This document shows positions 59,422-64,000 of a stretch of DNA of 64,000 nucleotides, in pieces. The stretch's first letter is position 1. The number at the start of each line of letters is the position of its first letter. Source of the DNA: Gonatopus flavifemur (Eukaryota > Arthropoda > Insecta > Hymenoptera > Dryinidae). Under the pieces are notes generated by a model, which was not told the DNA's origin, searched no databases, and saw only the letters and a program-made list of their open reading frames with translations. The stretch covers positions 13,968,001 through 14,032,000 of the forward strand of contig JAFFJZ010000006.1 in NCBI GenBank assembly GCA_018340375.1, given 5' to 3'. Made by a program: the position numbers and the translations under genes.

Positions 59422-60347
59422 CCCTACTAGAAATGCTCTACACGGGAAGACCGAGATTATTGATATTTAGGAAGCATTGATCAATATTTAGGAAAATGAC
59501 TGCCAATTTAGGGAAAAAGAGGATTACTGAAGAATCCAGTTAGATTGGAGCGATACCCACTTCGTGTAGAAACCATATTAATTCCATCGCATTCTCGATC
59601 TGCAGATCTGCTTTGAATCGGATTGAATTTAGTGTCTCCCAACGGTAGATCAAAACCATCAAGATCCGAATTGGTCATTCCATATTAAATCCAGTGCCCT
59701 TTCACATAATTGTTCATTTTGGAATACTGGTTTCGAACCTTTTGGATTTCAATACGGAAGTCCAGTTAGATCCGAGTGGCTTTCACTTTTGGAAAGAATC
59801 TTAATTATTCTGCAGGATTCTTACTTTTGGTAGACTTCCCTGTTACAAAAATCCAGCTGAAATTCCACGTGGATTCCAGATCCAAAATTTACCTGCGTTG
59901 CCAGCTGAGAATCCACCTGGATTGAAGAATTCCAACTGGATTCCATGTAGGATTTCCAATTCCAACTGGAATCCCACGTTGGAGTTAAAATTCCAGCTGG
60001 GATCCCACCTGGAAATAGAAATCCCAGCTGGATACGCAGGTGAATTTCGGAGCTGGAATCCACGTCGAATTCCAGCTCGATTTCCGAGACAGGGTTGCTA
60101 TGAATATTCTTCAGTGATCTTCTTTTTCCCTAAATCGGCAGTCACTTTTCTGAATGTTGATGAGTGCTTTTTGAGTATTAATAACCTCGGTCTTTGCGTG
60201 TAGCGATTCATTGGTTCTGAAACACCTGTCCTACGGAATAACCAAACATTTGCTGGTGAATTGCAAGTTACTGGCAAGTTTTCTAGCTTTTTGTTAAGGA
60301 TTAGTGTGACAAAACCAATGAATAGCTAGAGCATTTCTACTAGGGGT
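59422..60347. repeat. CCCTACTAGAAATGCTC element with TATTTAGG words
   Basis: CCCTACTAGAAATGCTCTA at the left, TAGAGCATTTCTACTAGGGG at the right, and TA on both sides. Words ATATTTAGGAA and TTTAGGGAAA occur. Split by the nested element at 59838. Confidence 0.82.
59838..60094. repeat. CCCTGTTAC element with CCAGCTGG words, copy 2
   Basis: CCCTGTTACAAAAATCCAGC at the left, CGAGACAGGG at the right, and TT on both sides (59836-59837, 60095-60096). Same size (257 bp) and layout as 25279-25534. Confidence 0.87.
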
Positions 60348-60348
60348 A

Positions 60349-60735
60349 TATTCCGAATAATTCAGCCAGGTCCCTTTTAGGTTTCAGCTCGGGACCGTTC
60401 AGGTTTCTCCAGGCAGTAACAACATTACCTACAACTCGCGTTACCAGGTAGCAAACGGGGGCTCTACCCTATCTCAGCTTTGCCTAAAAGGCGCGATACG
60501 AGCCTTACGAGGAAGAACATTTATCTCTACAAACATTGTATATGTCTTGCCTTTGTAAGGAACATATTTTTATGAAGAAGCGCTGCTGCCATTCACTTCT
60601 AGCAGCACTCTTGAAATCTTGCTCCTGCAAAATGAAGAGCTAAACAAAACAGCGTTGCTACCACTCTGCCTTAAAATTTCCATCAAAAAATATTGCTACG
60701 ATACTGTCCTAAAAGCACTTTTCCAACTTTGTTGG
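60349..60735. other. No recognised feature; GCTGCTAC-like words
   Basis: AGCAGCGTTGCTACCACT-like words recur between 60575 and 60700, hinting at another word-rich element with unknown ends. Confidence 0.35.
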
Positions 60736-61499
60736 CAGAGATGTGAGAGCATTTGAAATGCTTTTTAGCAAACATTCGGTATCGCCAATAAATTTTGCTG
60801 TATACGCCCCCTTTCTGCACATTTCCTGTTCGTTTTTGTGGTTTTCGTTTGAAAAAAATTCCCCTGAAGTAGGGGTGCACACGAGACTCGCATCAAGAAC
60901 TTGGAAAATGATCTATATTCGTCATTCTACTGTTTGTAAGACATGGTTTACTAAACTCAATTGAAGCTTCGCATCAGACGGAACAAATTTGTGACGGGTT
61001 TTGATCTTGCAAATGAAAATGATCAAGATCTATATCGAGATCTGCATTGAGCGTTGCACCGAGACGAGACGAGACTGACAAACGATACCGGAAGCATATC
61101 TTGGTTGATCTTGTTTATGAAATCGGAATGATCGATTATTCCGTTTCATTAGATACGAAGTCGGAATTCTGTGCGGTGGATACCTCATTGGAACACGTTT
61201 AAATTAAGATGATGTATTCTTTTTCAGTCTCGACGAGAATATCGTGTGCACCCCTACCCTGAAGATGACATGTTTCGTATTTTGTATTCTATAACATATT
61301 TTGGAATGCATTTTGCAAAATGCTCTCGGAAATCTATTACAAAATACAGAATATGGAATATATAATAATCGGAGAAATTTTTTGCAGAAGCAAACCACGA
61401 AAACACAGAAAATGTGCAGAAACGGAGAATCTACAGGAAAATTCCTTGGCAATACTAAATTTTCGCAAGAAAAGCATTTCGAATGCTTTCACATCTCTG
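60736..61499. repeat. Palindromic element, split by a hAT MITE
   Basis: CAGAGATGTGAGAGCATTTG near 60736 is mirrored by GAATGCTTTCACATCTCTG near 61480-61499. Further blocks such as TTTCTGCACATTTCCTG pair with their mirrors. The arms are about 130-180 bp, with mismatches. Its exact ends are not established. Confidence 0.55.
60870..61256. mobile_element. hAT-type MITE, perfect 8-bp duplication
   Basis: TAGGGGTGCACACGA at the left, TCGTGTGCACCCCTA at the right, and CCCTGAAG on both sides (60862-60869, 61257-61264). TAGGGGTG ends and 8-bp duplications are typical of hAT elements. 387 bp with no ORF. Confidence 0.88.
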
Positions 61500-61528
61500 T
61501 TTTTTGGCTGGATCGGCCTGGAGCACTT

Positions 61529-61732
61529 CCCAGATAACATGTAAGCTCGTCGGAAGCTTGTCAGACTTGTCATTCAATTGTTTTGGACTTCTTATTGACA
61601 ACCTTGTCAGGGTGAGGTTGCTACAACACTGCTGCAAGGATTTTGTAAGCTTGTAACTTTTGTCGAAGCTTATGTCAACCTTGTCACAAGCTTCCCCGAC
61701 AACATTGCATCTAGGCTGAATTGCTATCTGGG
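61529..61732. repeat. CCCAGATA element with AAGCTTGTC words
   Basis: CCCAGATAACATGTAAGC at the left, GCTATCTGGG at the right, and TT on both sides (61527-61528, 61733-61734). The interior consists of CAAGCTTGTC/GACAAGCTT and AACCTTGTCA words. 204 bp. Confidence 0.82.
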
Positions 61733-61734
61733 TT

Positions 61735-64000
61735 GGGTCACCGTTTCGGAACGATAATCGCATAATCATTATCTCATGCGAGAGAATTGAGAATATAAAT
61801 GCATATCACATCAATCGCTTTGGATATTCTCAAAGAGAACAAATTCCCTCATTCGAAATCTCGAACGGGATTATTCCTTTCTTTCCCTCGAACTATTTAT
61901 ACATCTATCAGTTCATTCATCTATCTCTCCCCCAGAATTCAATCGCACACCGGTTGGCACGGGATGTTCCGTGAAAGTCGTCTGGCTCGGAGGGGCAGAT
62001 TTCGCGAGTGCTTTTCAGACAATCGGGTTTCCTTCTTTCCACGATGGTGATTTATTGGATCCCACGTCTCTGGATTTGTTTTTTTCATTTTTTCTTTTTT
62101 TGGATTTCATATTTTCCTTCTTCTCAATGTTTTTTTCCCTGTTCCTTCCGTTTCGTTCGTTCGTTCGTTCGTCGAAGACGCCGTCGCGCGCGCGTGTCTA
62201 CCCGCTGCTCGTGCATTTACGGGAAAGCATTCAACGGTGGATAAGAAATGTGCAGGATTGTGAGTATTACGAAGATATATTCCGATGTATATACGGTATA
62301 CGCACGAGAACTCGACTTATATTAATTTCTGTGCACCCGTTGAAATAGCACACTCGTACCTCGTGTACTCATCGCAAAGCGTTCCAGCAATAACAATTTG
62401 TAGTGCTTTTCTCTGTAGTGCTTTTCTCCGACGGTACGAGATTCTCCACGTTATTCCAATTACGCAGACGATTGTTAATACTTCTGAGATATGATAACAA
62501 GATATTACAGAGATGCGAATTGCTAAAATACGAACATGAATTGTCTCTTTGAGAAAGTTCATACTTTTCGATTTTAATTATTCCCCATCGTGAGAATTTT
62601 TGTATGGTTTTGTGTGTAATATCAACATCTATGTCGGTCAAAGAGAAAGAAACGACGATACCAAGAAGGGGTTGTTGTCACAGTTGAATGCGAAGGGAGT
62701 GGAGAGATACAAAGACAGGAGAATATCTTGTCGATCTTTTATGCGGATGAAGAGATGGAGCTACTTATTAGCAGAATTTCTGCTCCCTCGCCTCTTTTGC
62801 AATGGTATTCTTTTTATCGTTTGTGAATATGTCAAGGGATGGTGTATGAATTCACCAACGTAAGGTTCACACACAAGGCACGCGCAAGTCAAGGTACATG
62901 AGATAAATATATATAAACAGAGAGATAGATATAGAGAAAGAAGGAAAAGGGGAATACGTGTAACAAGGGTTGGATATACAGAATCTCAAACGGGTATAAT
63001 CCGTGCAAGAGGGATTCATAAATGTGTAGAGACGTTCCTTGAATGAAAGAAGATGAGAGTTCGGGATGAGATAGTGGGGGATCGCAGGAAGGGTAGGATG
63101 ATTGCTTAATTAAAGAAATCCTTGTTTACCCCTGATTTTCTTCAACTTCTCTTCTCGCCACCCCTATCGTTGCTATCATCTCTGTTGCCTGTGCTCCCCT
63201 TTCTTTAACAGGTCCCGTGAATAAGTTATTTAGGTAGTCCCGAGTCTCAATTCGGAAACGAACGGTTACGATGAATTATCATTACGTGAATTCTCTTCGA
63301 ATTCTCGTGAACGAAAAATGAATCACTCGTTTTCAGCTTTTCGAACAACCCAGAGATATATGTTACCGAAGTACCAACTGCATTCCCTTGTATATAAAGC
63401 TCTCATGGATCGACTGACATTACTTTTGGAGCTCTTTACGAACGAGAAGCATTTAATTCCTCGGGGACGAAATTAAACGGTACGCCATCGGTCGACCACG
63501 TGACGTACTTCAGGACTTTCGAAGAACTGTGGTAGTTTATACAACAGGAACAAAGAAAGAATGAGGAAAAAAAACAGACTTCCAGTAAGGGATTGCTTTT
63601 ATTTCACTGAAGAGAGCGTAATAAAAAAAAAAAAGAAAAAAGAAAGCCGAGAGAGGCAACGTCTAGGGAAATAAACAACGACTAGAATACGTAGAACAGC
63701 CTGACAGGAACGAACAAACAGCTGTTGTATAGAAGATGGACATCGTTCAATTATACGCTAACGTATACGAAACGACAATACAGTCTGTAACAGTAACGGC
63801 ACCATCACGCTCAACCGACCACAAAATTTTCTCTCCGTTCTTGAAATAAATGAAGATTCTCCAATTGGATCACATTCTCTGCTTTGTATTCACATTAGAT
63901 TCATATATGATATAACACCAAGTGGAGATAATTAATCCTTTTCAAGAATTCATTCAGAGGATTGTATAAATCTGCAAAACGATTCCCATGAAAATTACAG
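61735..64000. other. No recognised gene
   Basis: (TTCG)n lies at about 62152-62173. Frames up to 125 aa (61971-62348 +) are compositional. The sequence looks unique, with more CpG than the repeats. Confidence 0.4.

Overview
The window looks like non-coding insect (at least arthropod) nuclear DNA. It is AT-rich with plentiful CpG, has no tandem run of genes, and contains four mariner elements, hAT-like elements and many short palindromic repeats. Hymenoptera is a guess from base composition only. The only open, full-length coding region is a mariner transposase at 10188-11237 (+). No host gene could be recognised. A 56-nt stretch at 53861-53916 has good splice sites on both sides, and 7257-7277 resembles a recursive splice site. 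The window may therefore be intron of one long gene or intergenic DNA.

Layout. 1-8386: sparse small hairpins and decayed MITEs. 8387-11506: a Mos1-like mariner with a single nonsense codon, then a palindromic element with an intact irritans-like mariner in its centre. 12015-14945: six short terminal-inverted-repeat (TIR) elements, one nested in another. 14946-19384: nothing recognised. 19385-22587: a several-deep nest (outer element with a tRNA-like promoter, a 1.8 kb hairpin, a MITE inside one hairpin arm, and two further MITEs). 25166-29293: two nests, the second in a hAT-like element with a near-perfect 8-bp duplication. 31608-34802 and 42395-44575: two sister mariner copies, both dead before they spread, each carrying later insertions. 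39130-41080: word arrays. 48211-51894: a 3.3 kb element built from ATTCAGAG-type words. 53989-58441: nested palindromic elements. 59422-61732: nested elements and a hAT MITE with a perfect 8-bp duplication. The long stretches between, for example 14946-19384, 29302-31607, 35394-39129 and 44578-48208, hold only microsatellites and small chance ORFs.

The main discovery is a common pattern in about 26 non-autonomous elements. Each starts CMC (mostly CCCTG, CCCTA, CCCAG, CCCGA, CACTG or CACGG) and ends with the reverse complement. Each is flanked by the same dinucleotide on both sides in most cases. The interior is packed with a family-specific 8-16 nt word in both orientations. Elements with the same termini can carry different words. 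Three insertions into sister mariner copies give empty-site comparisons inside this window, and these support a 2-bp target duplication. The best-known match is the CACTA/EnSpm (CMC) group, with CMC termini, 2-3 bp duplications and subterminal repeats bound by a transposon protein. That assignment is inference, since no CMC transposase is encoded here.

Functionally the window is a record of transposition. At least three mechanisms (mariner, hAT-like, putative CMC) have inserted into one another, and the order of nesting gives relative ages.
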